DNA of 64,000 bases, taken from Bacillota bacterium (GTDB lineage: Bacteria; Bacillota; Clostridia; Lachnospirales; Lachnospiraceae). Positions 25,636-34,286 of this stretch are shown here, one piece after another. Both the position numbers and the translations under genes were made by a program. Positions within the stretch are counted from its first letter, which is position 1, and each line of letters starts with the position of its first letter. A model generated the notes under the pieces. It searched no databases and was not told the DNA's origin. It saw nothing but the letters and a program-made list of their open reading frames with translations. The DNA is taken from contig JAEZTJ010000033.1 of the NCBI GenBank assembly GCA_023421505.1, positions 124,001 through 188,000 on the forward strand. The letters are read 5' to 3'.

Positions 25636-27549
25636 TCAGCATATTAGATTAGCTTTAATACTCTTTGATGCTTTCTCATATTTTTGCTGATACATTAGAG
25701 CATCTGCTGAACCAAGACAGCCCTCAAGCTTTGTATCCTCACCTGGAAGAATTAAATGATATCCGTAGCTGACATATACGCTAAAGTCTTGTTCTTTGGT
25801 TTCATTAAATTTATTTAGTTCTTCAACAAATTTATTAATGAATTTTATCATTTTAGCATCATCATAATCCATTCCTATTGCCATGAATTCATCGCCACCA
25901 AGCCGTATACAGATTTCATCATCATCGGCTGCATGTAAAAGAGCGTTAGCAACAACCTTTAAAGCGATATCTCCATAGGAATGTCCAAATTTATCATTTA
26001 TATATTTTAGTCTGTCCATATCTGCGGTAAATACCATCAATATGGTTTTTTCTGACCTGCAATGGTTTAGATATTTCTTTCCCAGAGTATCTAGCACGCG
26101 TCGATTATATAAACCAGTCAGTTCATCTCTGATATACATATCCTCAAGCTTATAAACGAGTCTGTTTAACTCACTATGAAGCCGGACGTTTTCAAGTGCA
26201 TTGCTAACATTAATCAGCCATGCCTGAAAGGTTCTCATATAGGTCTGCATCTTACTAAAACTGATACCTGCATAACCAAAGCAATGTCCCTGATGGTGCA
26301 GTACTGCAAAAAAGTAAGCCATAGGTACCTCTTCTTTCAGCTCGTTTGGTATCAGCTCCTTCTTAGAGCATTTTACTTTCGTGAAACCGGCACGATTCTT
26401 TATACCGATTTCCATTATTAACTCATCTTCGGCTAGAGCCTGCTCTTCTTCACACTGTGAATGATACGTATCCCAATTTTTTTGCAGGCACATGCAAAAA
26501 TGAGTGTAATTGGTATTCTGATTAATATAAATCCATAATTTACGAATAATATCCTCCAGCTTTGTAAGTCCGGTTAAATCAGTTGACATATAAGCATTCC
26601 GTGTAATCTCACTCTGCAGTGTCTCACGTGCTATGATATGATTCCGTCTCCGGTTATTGCTTTCATGATACCAGTTTCTTTTACAGCCGCAGGAAGCACG
26701 ATACATGGTAACGGTCTTCATATAAGAATATTTCGGCTGTTCTATTCCTAAGTTATGCCGATGTATCTTCATTACCGCTTCGATACCCATATCATAGACT
26801 GGCATTTTTGCAGTTGTTATGGATGGACTAAACTCTGCGGCATCCTCCACATCATCACAGCCTGTAACTGCAATCTGATCAGGAACCGAGATTCCTTTCC
26901 CCGCTAAGGCTCTGCATACCGTAATTGCCATATTGTCATTGGCACAGATAATTGCCTGCGGCAGCTCCTGATCACTGTTAAGCCAGTATTCCACAGCATC
27001 ATAGCCTGCCTGCCTCAATAAATCTCCATAATAGATCCGATTTTCTTCTATAGGAATATTATGTTCTGATAAAATCTTTTTATAATTAGCTAATCTTTTA
27101 TCCGTATCCACAAAGCCCTTAGGACCGGACAGAAAATTAAGCCTGGAAAATCCATGAACCTTAATAAAATGACTTATTATTTCATCCAAAACCGTATTAT
27201 CATCTATCAAAACATTATAATAATTACTAGTTTCTCTTCTTACACTTACTACCGGGCAGTGGCTTCTGCTCTCTATATACTTTAAATACTGCTCCTTAAG
27301 ATTAGGAAGTAACATAACATCCGGTGCTATAATAATCCCATCCAGGTCCTCATAAGTCGGAAGCTTTGCTATATAGGCTTCCCCCTTGTCATAAGCAGCC
27401 TGGCCAAAACCACCGAAATTCGTAAAGAAAGCTACATTATAATCTAGCTCCATAGCCTTGGCCATTATTCCTCTGCTTAGAGTATCCTGATATTCCTCAT
27501 TTACCTGCGATATTAACACACCAATCGTTTTTCTATTATTTCCGAACAT
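25636..27549 (-). CDS. Diguanylate cyclase with LacI-type sugar-binding sensor domain
   Basis: Cytoplasmic, apparently soluble signalling protein that would synthesise c-di-GMP in response to a small ligand. Residues 1-280 form a periplasmic-binding-protein-like domain as in LacI regulators (KTIGVLISQVNEEYQDTLSRG, AIICANDNMAITVCRALAGKG, VTGCDDVEDAAEFSPSITT) but without the DNA-binding headpiece. A middle region of about 180 residues is GAF-like. The GGDEF domain occupies the last 170 residues (YIRDELTGLYNRRVLDTLG, RLGGDEFMAIGMD), so the catalytic motif is intact. No signal peptide or membrane helix. Length 637. It lies alone, 93 bp upstream of the decarboxylase in the same direction. Confidence 0.88.
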   Translation of the reverse strand: MFGNNRKTIGVLISQVNEEYQDTLSRGIMAKAMELDYNVAFFTNFGGFGQAAYDKGEAYIAKLPTYEDLDGIIIAPDVMLLPNLKEQYLKYIESRSHCPVVSVRRETSNYYNVLIDDNTVLDEIISHFIKVHGFSRLNFLSGPKGFVDTDKRLANYKKILSEHNIPIEENRIYYGDLLRQAGYDAVEYWLNSDQELPQAIICANDNMAITVCRALAGKGISVPDQIAVTGCDDVEDAAEFSPSITTAKMPVYDMGIEAVMKIHRHNLGIEQPKYSYMKTVTMYRASCGCKRNWYHESNNRRRNHIIARETLQSEITRNAYMSTDLTGLTKLEDIIRKLWIYINQNTNYTHFCMCLQKNWDTYHSQCEEEQALAEDELIMEIGIKNRAGFTKVKCSKKELIPNELKEEVPMAYFFAVLHHQGHCFGYAGISFSKMQTYMRTFQAWLINVSNALENVRLHSELNRLVYKLEDMYIRDELTGLYNRRVLDTLGKKYLNHCRSEKTILMVFTADMDRLKYINDKFGHSYGDIALKVVANALLHAADDDEICIRLGGDEFMAIGMDYDDAKMIKFINKFVEELNKFNETKEQDFSVYVSYGYHLILPGEDTKLEGCLGSADALMYQQKYEKASKSIKANLIC

Positions 27550-27783
27550 GAACCTTCCCCCAGTTCCGTGTGAGAGTACCCCTCTAATGTGTAAGATATT
27601 ACGGTTTTTATATTAATCATATACTATTTTTTATATAAACACAATAATTCATAATAAAATTCCAAACGTATTTCCCATTTACCAATTTCAACAGGTAAGT
27701 GCTCGGTTCAACAATTTTCTATCTATTGCTGTCAACAAGTATCGTATAAAATCGATAGTTATGGCTATGTAATAATATCTGAT

Positions 27784-27829
27784 AAAAAGAGAACATATCC
27801 TCATTCCTGAATTTATGTTCTCTTTATTA
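27784..27829 (-). terminator. Terminator of the ABC transporter operon
   Basis: AAAGAGAACATA at 27786-27797 pairs with TATGTTCTCTTT at 27814-27825. A T-run follows on the minus strand. It lies 47 bases past the ATPase stop. The remaining gap to the cyclase gene (27550-27783) shows no other clear site. Confidence 0.8.
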
Positions 27830-27875
27830 TATATCATATTAAATTACCTAACTTTACATATCATATGCTTACTCA

Positions 27876-28670
27876 CTATGATAACATCATTCGGTCGTTT
27901 GCAAATTCACCGCCGCTGGCCTTCTCAAATTTCTCAAGAAGATCATTTACATGGAGCTTCTGTTTTGCCTCACCGGATACATCATATATGATTTTACCGT
28001 CATACATCATAATCAATCTGTTACCATATTGTATTGCATTTTTCATATTATGGGTTACCATAAGCGCAGTCAGCGAATTGGCTTTAATAATCTGTTCAGA
28101 TAATTCTAGTACCTTATTTGCTGTCTTAGGATCAAGTGCTGCAGTATGCTCATCCAGTAATAATAACTTGGGCTGTTGCAGGGTCGCCATAAGTAAGGTT
28201 AATGCCTGCCTTTGACCGCCCGACAATAAGCCCACCTTCGTCGTTAGTCTTGTCTCTAATCCCAGATCTAACGTCTTAAGCTTTTCTACATAGATTTCTC
28301 GTTCTCCCTTTGTAATACCCCAGCCAAATCCTCGCTTCTTACCTCTTCTAAATGCCAAAGCTAGATTCTCTTCAATCTCCATACTGGCGGCAGTACCCAT
28401 CATCGGATCTTGAAATACTCTTCCTAAATGCTTTGCCCTAACATGCTCTGGAAGCTTTGTGATATCCTCATTATCAAGTATAATCGTACCTTGATCCGGA
28501 AAATGTACACCTGCAATCATATTTAACATCGTAGATTTACCGGCTCCGTTACCACCGATGACGGTCACAAAATCCCCATCATTTAAAGTAAGATTCAAAC
28601 CGTTTAAGACAAGCTTTTCATTAACGGTATTGGCATTAAAGGTTTTATAAATGTTATTTAAGGTTAGCAT
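27876..28670 (-). CDS. ABC transporter ATPase (TrpZ/BCAA-type importer)
   Basis: Cytoplasmic ATPase of an importer whose permease and binding protein are encoded immediately upstream. Walker A is GGNGAGKST (39-47), the signature is LLSGGQRQALTLL and Walker B is LLLLDEHTAALD, where H follows the catalytic glutamate. Length 264, full. Its ATG overlaps the permease stop by one base, so the pair is translationally coupled. Family context (ABC_sub_bind lipoprotein plus this permease type) suggests amino-acid import, tryptophan or tyrosine in Streptococcus homologues. The true substrate is not visible here. Confidence 0.9.
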   Translation of the reverse strand: MLTLNNIYKTFNANTVNEKLVLNGLNLTLNDGDFVTVIGGNGAGKSTMLNMIAGVHFPDQGTIILDNEDITKLPEHVRAKHLGRVFQDPMMGTAASMEIEENLALAFRRGKKRGFGWGITKGEREIYVEKLKTLDLGLETRLTTKVGLLSGGQRQALTLLMATLQQPKLLLLDEHTAALDPKTANKVLELSEQIIKANSLTALMVTHNMKNAIQYGNRLIMMYDGKIIYDVSGEAKQKLHVNDLLEKFEKASGGEFANDRMMLS

Positions 28671-29599
28671 TATCTGACCTCCTTCCGTACGGTGGTCTTT
28701 TTCTTAAAGAAAACCGGGATAGAAAGGGCAGTAGCAACCACGATTGCGGTAAGAAGTCTTAGGTCATTTGCATTTAAACCTAACTGTAATACACAAGTAA
28801 TGATAATTCGATATATTACAGAGCCTAGCGCAATGGTTAATAGTTTAAAGGCAAAATGCTTTGCTCTCATGAATATTACTTCTCCAATTACGATGGAGGC
28901 CAACCCGATGACAATGGCTCCAACACCCATATTTACATCGGCATAACCCTGACTATGCGCCACCAATGCACCGGATAACGCGATTAAGCCATTACTCAGT
29001 ACCAGACCAAGAATCTTCATACCGTCGGTATTCACGCCTTGTGCTCTTACCATTGCGGCATTGTTACCGGTTGCACGGACACAGCATCCAAGCTCCGTAC
29101 CAAAAAACCAATAAAGCAGGATAATCACAAATATAGTAAATACTAAGCCCATCAGTAATATTACAGAAGTCTGCAGGGTAATATCTTTTATACCTAACTC
29201 CTTGGCACTTGGGAACCATCCCTTAACAATGGAAACTACCGTCTTTTGATTAACAAGAGCAGTGTTTGCCTGTCCCATAATGCGTAGGTTTACAGAATAT
29301 AATGCTACCATGGTAAGAATACCTGCCAAAATTGCCGGTATTTTTAGTTTAGTATGTAGTAAACCAGTTATAAGACCAGCGGCCATCCCTGCTAATACAG
29401 AAACAATCAGTGTCACAAAAGGATTCCAATGTAAATGGATCATGAAAGTTGTACTGATGCTTCCCCCTAACGCAAAGCTTCCTTCACAGGTCATATCAGG
29501 GAAATCGAGAATACGGAAGGTAATATAGACACCCAAGGCAAGGATTGCCCAAGTTAGTCCCTGAGCAGCGGCTCCGTACACAGACATTAAAAAAGCCAT
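28670..29599 (-). CDS. ABC transporter permease (branched-chain amino acid type)
   Basis: Membrane subunit with eight or nine hydrophobic segments, of the BPD_transp_2 family. It opens MAFLMSVYGAAAQGLTWAIL. Other recognisable blocks are ILDFPDMTCEGSFALGGSIS, GLLHTKLKIPAILAGILTM and GVGAIVIGLASIVIGEVIF. Length 309. The set binding protein-permease-ATPase is complete. Confidence 0.9.
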   Translation of the reverse strand: MAFLMSVYGAAAQGLTWAILALGVYITFRILDFPDMTCEGSFALGGSISTTFMIHLHWNPFVTLIVSVLAGMAAGLITGLLHTKLKIPAILAGILTMVALYSVNLRIMGQANTALVNQKTVVSIVKGWFPSAKELGIKDITLQTSVILLMGLVFTIFVIILLYWFFGTELGCCVRATGNNAAMVRAQGVNTDGMKILGLVLSNGLIALSGALVAHSQGYADVNMGVGAIVIGLASIVIGEVIFMRAKHFAFKLLTIALGSVIYRIIITCVLQLGLNANDLRLLTAIVVATALSIPVFFKKKTTVRKEVR

Positions 29600-29767
29600 A
29601 TAGTATCTTTCCTTTCTTACTTAACATTTGCGATTTTCAATCGCTTTAAGCACTATTATAACCCAAGTCGAAGAAAGAAAAAAGACTTTGCTACGCAAAA
29701 TCTTTTTCCATTTATTAATATTTTAAATTAATATCATAACATTACCATTTTACAATTATATGTAAAA

Positions 29768-30808
29768 TTATTTTGCCTGCTTGTCAAGCTCTGCCTGCAA
29801 TTCTCCTGGAATAGTAATACCAAGCTTGGTAGCAACATCGGTATTAATCTGCAGCTTGCATTCTTCAACCGGAAGGTACTCAATTGCCATTTTATCTGTT
29901 GTTGCTTCTCCTTTAAAAATCTTGACCGCCTGCTCACCAGTTAATCTTCCGAGCTGATAATAGTCAATACCATAGGTTGCCAATCCACCATTATCTACCA
30001 TTCCACCTTCACCACAGATAACAGGAATTCCATTATCATTGGCTACCTGTGCTACTGTTGGCATACCAGAGGCTATCGTATTATCGGTAGGAGTATAGAT
30101 TGCATCTACCTTACCTGCTAATGACTGAACTACCTGCTGTATCTCATTGGAGTTTGCTACTGTTGCTTCTGTTGCGGTAATTCCATATTCCTTTGCAGTT
30201 TCTATTGCTAAGTCTGCCTGAATCTTTGAATTTGTTTCGCTGGAGCAATATAAGATTGCAATATTCTTTGCAGTAGGAACTAATTTTGTTAATAGCTCTA
30301 TCTGTTCCTTAACAGGATTAAGGTCCGAAGTTCCGGATACATTTCCACCGGGTGCATCATTGGAAGCAACAAGCCCTGCACCTGCAGGATCAGTAACTGC
30401 CGTTACTAAAATCGGAATATCCTTGGTTGCATTTGCACAGGCCTGAGCCGACGGTGTTGCGATTGCTAAAATCAGATCATTATTGCTATTTACTAAATTG
30501 GTCGCAATTGTATTTGCTGTAGCCTGATCTCCCTGTGCATTCTGAAAATCAATTTTAATATTTTTTCCGTCTTCATAGCCCGCATCCTTTAACGCATCTA
30601 CGAAGCCCTTATAGCTGGCATCAAGTGCAGGATGTGTAACCAATTGATTTACACCGATTTTAAAAACCTTGTCACTAGTAGAAGTCTCTTTGTCTTCTGC
30701 TGTTGCAGCCTTACCGTCTGTCCCTGTCTCCTTTGTGCCGCAGCCTGTTAATAAAGAAGCTGTCATCGCTAACATAAGAAGGCATACCATTAACTTTTTT
30801 AATTTCAT
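29768..30808 (-). CDS. ABC_sub_bind family solute-binding lipoprotein
   Basis: Lipoprotein that gathers substrate for the downstream permease. Signal: MKLKKLMVCLLMLAMTAS, then the lipobox LLTGC. The body is a periplasmic-binding fold of the TrpX/ABC_sub_bind family (KIGVNQLVTHPALDASYKGF near residue 50, GTSDLNPVKEQIELLTKLVP, VDAIYTPTDNTIASG, TYGIDYYQLGRLTGEQAVKI). Length 346. The start follows GGAGG. A 168-bp gap separates it from the permease, yet the direction and family agree that they form one transporter. Likely substrate: an aromatic or other amino acid. Confidence 0.9.
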   Translation of the reverse strand: MKLKKLMVCLLMLAMTASLLTGCGTKETGTDGKAATAEDKETSTSDKVFKIGVNQLVTHPALDASYKGFVDALKDAGYEDGKNIKIDFQNAQGDQATANTIATNLVNSNNDLILAIATPSAQACANATKDIPILVTAVTDPAGAGLVASNDAPGGNVSGTSDLNPVKEQIELLTKLVPTAKNIAILYCSSETNSKIQADLAIETAKEYGITATEATVANSNEIQQVVQSLAGKVDAIYTPTDNTIASGMPTVAQVANDNGIPVICGEGGMVDNGGLATYGIDYYQLGRLTGEQAVKIFKGEATTDKMAIEYLPVEECKLQINTDVATKLGITIPGELQAELDKQAK

Positions 30809-31186
30809 AAAATTTCCTCCTCTTATTTACATAATATTCTGGCAAATACAAAACTAAATAGCTTTCGCTGGTTTACAAACAACAAATATATAATTCCTCA
30901 CTTTGGCGCTTCTTCGGGCATATTTGTTTAATATATTACTTATTCTCCGAAGATATTTGTCATCGTACACTACTTTTAGTTTTTTAGTTTTGTAATTACT
31001 TAACATAATACTCAATTATGCCACAAAGATACTATAACACTTTAAAGCTTTAATACTTTTAATAGATAAAGTCTACTATCAAAAAATTATTTCGTCAATA
31101 TGATATTTCAGAAAATTTGTATCAATATTTAGGTGATTTTGTGTAAAATTGACGGATTACATAAACGCTTATATTAATGAATTTTT
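30809..31186. other. 378-bp intergenic region upstream of the ABC operon
   Basis: It holds the AGAGGAGG ribosome site of the binding-protein gene and a long AT-rich leader on the minus strand with a GCCCGAAGAAGCGCC patch near 30905-30922. I looked for a T-box or a known riboswitch signature and did not find one. No coding sequence and no repeat of the families seen elsewhere. Confidence 0.4.
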
Positions 31187-31654
31187 TTATCTCCTCTCAT
31201 AAGTAATGTATTTATAACAAATCTCCCCTTCCATCTCTTCCTCCGATACCTTAACGAAATCTTTTTCACTGAATTCAGGAAAAAAAGTATCTCCTTGCAC
31301 TTCTATATCAACTCGTGTGATATAGAGTTTATCTGCCAGCGGTAATGCCTCTCTGTATAATTGTTCTCCTCCGGCAATAAATACATCTGTATTTCCGGCA
31401 AGCTTAAGTGCTTCCTCTAATGAGTCTGCTGTTTTACAATTTTCATCTTCATAACTTATTGTTTTAGATACCAGTATTGTTTTTCTGTCTGCAAGAGGCT
31501 TTCCAATCTCTTGAAAGGAACGTTTACCCATAACAATTGTTTTCCCCACTGTCAACTCTTTGAATCTTTTTTGTTCTCCTTTAATTTTCCAAGGGATACA
31601 TCCCTTATTTCCAATAACATTATTCCTTGACACAGCTGCAATTAGTGCTATCAT
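31187..31654 (-). CDS. folA: Dihydrofolate reductase
   Basis: Reduces dihydrofolate to tetrahydrofolate with NADPH. The N-terminus MIALIAAVSRNNVIGNKGCIPWKIKGEQKRF carries the conserved Trp-containing loop. TIVMGKRSFQEIGKPL and the cofactor loop VFIAGGEQLYREALPLADKLYITRV are also typical. Length 155. No thymidylate synthase gene lies beside it. It follows the RelA/SpoT module by 97 bp in the same direction, which may be coincidence. Confidence 0.95.
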   Translation of the reverse strand: MIALIAAVSRNNVIGNKGCIPWKIKGEQKRFKELTVGKTIVMGKRSFQEIGKPLADRKTILVSKTISYEDENCKTADSLEEALKLAGNTDVFIAGGEQLYREALPLADKLYITRVDIEVQGDTFFPEFSEKDFVKVSEEEMEGEICYKYITYERR

Positions 31655-31751
31655 TTGTTTTCTTCCTTTACCTTAATTTTAGAAATATTATATCCGTGAA
31701 CTTATAGAGTTACTAAATAATCTGCACAACATTTATACTGCAGAGAACTCA

Positions 31752-32312
31752 TTAATTCTGGTAATCCTCCGAATATTGTATTGCCTTTCCTGCTTTAAAG
31801 CCGAACAATATCGTCTCAATAGCCTGGGCAGTAATTACTCTGTATTGCAGAAAGTACATCATATTATCTACAAAATCAATATAGTCGGATTTCTTCTCAT
31901 CTAATATCAGTGTCGAAATATTCTCGTTATTTAAACAGCGAAGCAGATAGCCCGTGACAAAGCGCTCATTTGCAAAGGTTAGATTATAATCCTCGAGATT
32001 ATCCCTCACTATCATCAGGGGCTTGCGCTTAATCAGCCAGAAGGCCGTATAGGAATAGATCTTGGTGGTGCTTATTCTCTCGATCCCATGAAATTGTTTC
32101 AGTCTATCTATGTCAACAAAATAGTCTATTATCATCTGGTTCAATGCATTTTTTGAGATAATAAGGTTATCTTCATAATGGTGCCTTTTAATAAATTCCG
32201 TCATGTAGTCCCAAAGCGTTGCATAACGATTACTAATTCTTTCCTCTCCAAAAGTATCAAGCAGATACTGATAGGTTTTACTGTTAAAATTTTTATAATT
32301 ATAATTGTCCAT
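31752..32312 (-). CDS. Unknown protein, third gene of the RelA/SpoT module
   Basis: I do not recognise this 186-residue protein. It has no signal peptide or membrane helix, is rich in Tyr, Asn, Ile and Asp, and seems mostly helical (WDYMTEFIKRHHYEDNL, NALNQMIIDYFVDIDRLKQF, YIDFVDNMMYFLQYRVITA). It starts inside the end of the 73-residue gene upstream (14-bp overlap), and so is translationally coupled to it. By position it could be a partner or regulator of the nucleotide synthetase encoded first in the module. No cysteine or histidine cluster suggests an enzyme. Confidence 0.7.
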   Translation of the reverse strand: MDNYNYKNFNSKTYQYLLDTFGEERISNRYATLWDYMTEFIKRHHYEDNLIISKNALNQMIIDYFVDIDRLKQFHGIERISTTKIYSYTAFWLIKRKPLMIVRDNLEDYNLTFANERFVTGYLLRCLNNENISTLILDEKKSDYIDFVDNMMYFLQYRVITAQAIETILFGFKAGKAIQYSEDYQN

Positions 32313-32520
32313 TGTAAGCCACCGTCCTATTTTCTACATAATTGAAATATGACATTGTTTTTAAATATTTTTTATAATTAATAAAATCGATATTCTCAAA
32401 CTCAAGCGTGTAATCCTCATAATTATTCGGCAGCACATGCTTTGACAGAGTTCCGTTTTTTATTGCGTTTATAAATTCATCTGCTGCTTGTTGTGCTTCC
32501 TCGCTATGATCTATATTCAT
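32299..32520 (-). CDS. Small unknown protein, second gene of the RelA/SpoT module
   Basis: A 73-residue protein, acidic in its first half (MNIDHSEEAQQAADEFINAI) and aromatic-rich in its second. The ribosome site GGGAGGAAGG precedes the ATG, 12 bp past the synthetase stop. It overlaps the following gene by 14 bp. A small acidic protein encoded next to a RelA/SpoT-type enzyme is the arrangement of some toxSAS antitoxins, but I cannot match it to a known antitoxin family. Confidence 0.68.
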   Translation of the reverse strand: MNIDHSEEAQQAADEFINAIKNGTLSKHVLPNNYEDYTLEFENIDFINYKKYLKTMSYFNYVENRTVAYNGQL

Positions 32521-32532
32521 TATCCTTCCTCC

Positions 32533-33486
32533 CTAATACAACTCATTGATATCACCGACAGACTTAGAGGTAATACTTCTTGAGTGAAGATTATCATATT
32601 TCCTACTCTCAGGTATTTCATTCCGAAGCTTTTCCAGTCTTATATCAATACTTTTCTTATTTTCGTTTTTTTCATTCGGTACTGAGAAAATGGATTCATC
32701 ATAATAGTCATGCATAAACATGCTAAGCTCATCCGCTACCTCGGCCACTTTACTGAGAAGATTAGAGGTTCGGTTAAGAACCAATTTTTTATTTCCAGCA
32801 TAGAGCTTATAAACAAAGTCGTGGTCATTTTCACTCCAGGCTTCATCAAATAACGTTCTTACCTGTAATTCTATATAGGTTCCATAATAATTAATAATAT
32901 AGTGATTACTGCTATAACCAGGATTATTTTTTTCAAAATCGAAGGTATCCCGACCCTTAAGCTCATAGCACTTTGTATTCTCCTCGTACCGGTAAAAGAC
33001 CTTTGGCCTCTCTGCAAGAAAGGGCACGTCCGCATTACCAATATAGTCTCTAAGCCTATTTTTAACGTATTTTTCCGTACCCTTAAAATACAAATGCCAT
33101 ATCAGATCATGAATATCTTCCCACTGATACCGATGACGAATTAAAATTCTGGCACCCAATAGATCCATTATAACCTTTCCATAGGTATCCTTAGATATAT
33201 TGGTATAATCCATATCGGTAAAGTCACTGCACTTCTTATGTATTATCTTGACAATCAGACTCTCCGGACTCTTAATACGGTAACGCATGGAATGCATAGC
33301 CGAAGGAGTACCAAATTCCTCTATAAATCCGGTAATTATTTTCTTTAATCTGCCGCTTTGTAATTTTTGTTCATAATCCTCATAAATTTCCTTAAGCGTA
33401 TCCCACAAATAAGGATTTAAGCTTTCAAGCTCATGAAATTTATCGGCTATCTTGTTCTTTTGAAGGAAAACCTCTTTGCATTCCAT
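32533..33486 (-). CDS. RelA/SpoT-domain nucleotide pyrophosphokinase-like protein
   Basis: Single-domain member of the RelA_SpoT family, with no hydrolase, TGS or ACT domain. The synthetase signature is complete: R70-I-K-S-P-E-S..K80, D108-LLGAR, G180-YSSNH, E196-LQVRT with W207 and H212. It is therefore probably active on ATP with either GDP/GTP (alarmone) or, as in toxSAS proteins, tRNA. I start it at the ATG at 33486 (MECKEVFLQKNK), behind GGAGGG; the frame opens 16 codons earlier. It is 317 residues, longer than RelQ/RelP (about 210-230). The extra residues lie N-terminal (1-60) and C-terminal (after about 245), the latter ending in a basic, charged tail. It is first in a tight three-gene unit. 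Confidence 0.82.
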   Translation of the reverse strand: MECKEVFLQKNKIADKFHELESLNPYLWDTLKEIYEDYEQKLQSGRLKKIITGFIEEFGTPSAMHSMRYRIKSPESLIVKIIHKKCSDFTDMDYTNISKDTYGKVIMDLLGARILIRHRYQWEDIHDLIWHLYFKGTEKYVKNRLRDYIGNADVPFLAERPKVFYRYEENTKCYELKGRDTFDFEKNNPGYSSNHYIINYYGTYIELQVRTLFDEAWSENDHDFVYKLYAGNKKLVLNRTSNLLSKVAEVADELSMFMHDYYDESIFSVPNEKNENKKSIDIRLEKLRNEIPESRKYDNLHSRSITSKSVGDINELY

Positions 33487-33525
33487 ATCATTTATCCCTC
33501 CTGTAAAATCACATTTTAATAAAGA

Positions 33526-33570
33526 AATAAGCAAAGGATGGAGCCTCCTCGCTCCATCTTTGCTTATTTA
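33526..33570 (-). terminator. Terminator between ilvN and the RelA/SpoT module
   Basis: AATAAGCAAAGGATGGAGC pairs with GCTCCATCTTTGCTTATT around CTCCTC, followed on the minus strand by a T-rich run. It ends the ilvBN transcript. It also overlaps the leader of the RelA/SpoT gene, so some read-through could feed that module. Confidence 0.8.
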
Positions 33571-33669
33571 AATGCATTATAACATGACCTTTTAAAAATG
33601 TTAAGTTAAACTTTAGGCGGTTTACATAAATACAATCTTAAATGCAACCTCAGAGATATATACAGGCCT

Positions 33670-34161
33670 CTATTTTGTAATTGCTTCAATAGCAACACTG
33701 CCTCCCCTTACTATTTCAATCCGATTACAAAAGCATTTATTCAAAAGTCTGATTAATTCATTATTCTTTGCTTCTGTCTGAACACATTCCAGTAAGATTG
33801 CATTCTTATCATAATCTGCTATGGTTAAGCTGAATATATTGGCGATTCTAAAGACCTCCGTCTTATCTGCCTCTGTACAATGATTGATCTTAACAAAGAG
33901 TAATTCCTTCATATGAATTGGGATTTCCGTATAATCAACTACCTTAATCACCTCAACTGCCCTGTTTAACTGCTTTTTTACCTGTTCAAAGGTCATATCG
34001 TCACTCGTCAAGCTGATTGTCATTCTGGAAATCGTTTTATCCTCTGTCTCTCCTACGGTAAGACTGTCAAGATTGTAGGATTTACTTGAAAATAATCCAG
34101 CTATTCTTGCGAGAACTCCTATCTCATTTTCAACAAATATACAGATCCATCTCTTCTTCAT
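33670..34161 (-). CDS. ilvN: Acetolactate synthase small (regulatory) subunit
   Basis: Regulatory subunit that confers valine feedback on acetolactate synthase. The N-terminal ACT domain reads KKRWICIFVENEIGVLARIAG, with SYNLDSLTVGETED and ISRMTISLTSDD. Length 163 from the ATG at 34161, which follows GGAGG. The frame is open 16 codons further upstream, but those codons lie inside the repeat element at 34167-34245. It follows ilvB by 125 bp, the gap being filled by that repeat. Confidence 0.93.
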   Translation of the reverse strand: MKKRWICIFVENEIGVLARIAGLFSSKSYNLDSLTVGETEDKTISRMTISLTSDDMTFEQVKKQLNRAVEVIKVVDYTEIPIHMKELLFVKINHCTEADKTEVFRIANIFSLTIADYDKNAILLECVQTEAKNNELIRLLNKCFCNRIEIVRGGSVAIEAITK

Positions 34162-34166
34162 ATTAA

Positions 34167-34245
34167 CCTCCATCTGCCGCCAAAACCTGCGAATTTGGGC
34201 AGCGCACAAATTTGCCGGTTGAAAAATCTTTGATTTTTCAACCTA
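34167..34245. repeat. Interspersed element, SD-supplying family, copy 3, inside the ilvBN operon
   Basis: CCTCCATCTGCCGCCAAAAC, CTGCGAATTTGGGCAGCGC, CACAAATTTGCCGG, then the TTGAAAAATC...GATTTTTCAA hairpin. Read with the operon, it begins with the hairpin and ends in GGCAGATGGAGG, the ribosome site of ilvN. Confidence 0.85.
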
Positions 34246-34286
34246 TTCTCCATTCCTTATCGATTTACAAAACTATACCATAACTC

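Noticed and set aside
30809..31186. A T-box or riboswitch upstream of the ABC transporter operon
   Set aside because: No GGTGG-type T-box, no terminator-antiterminator pair and no known aptamer core were found in the leader.
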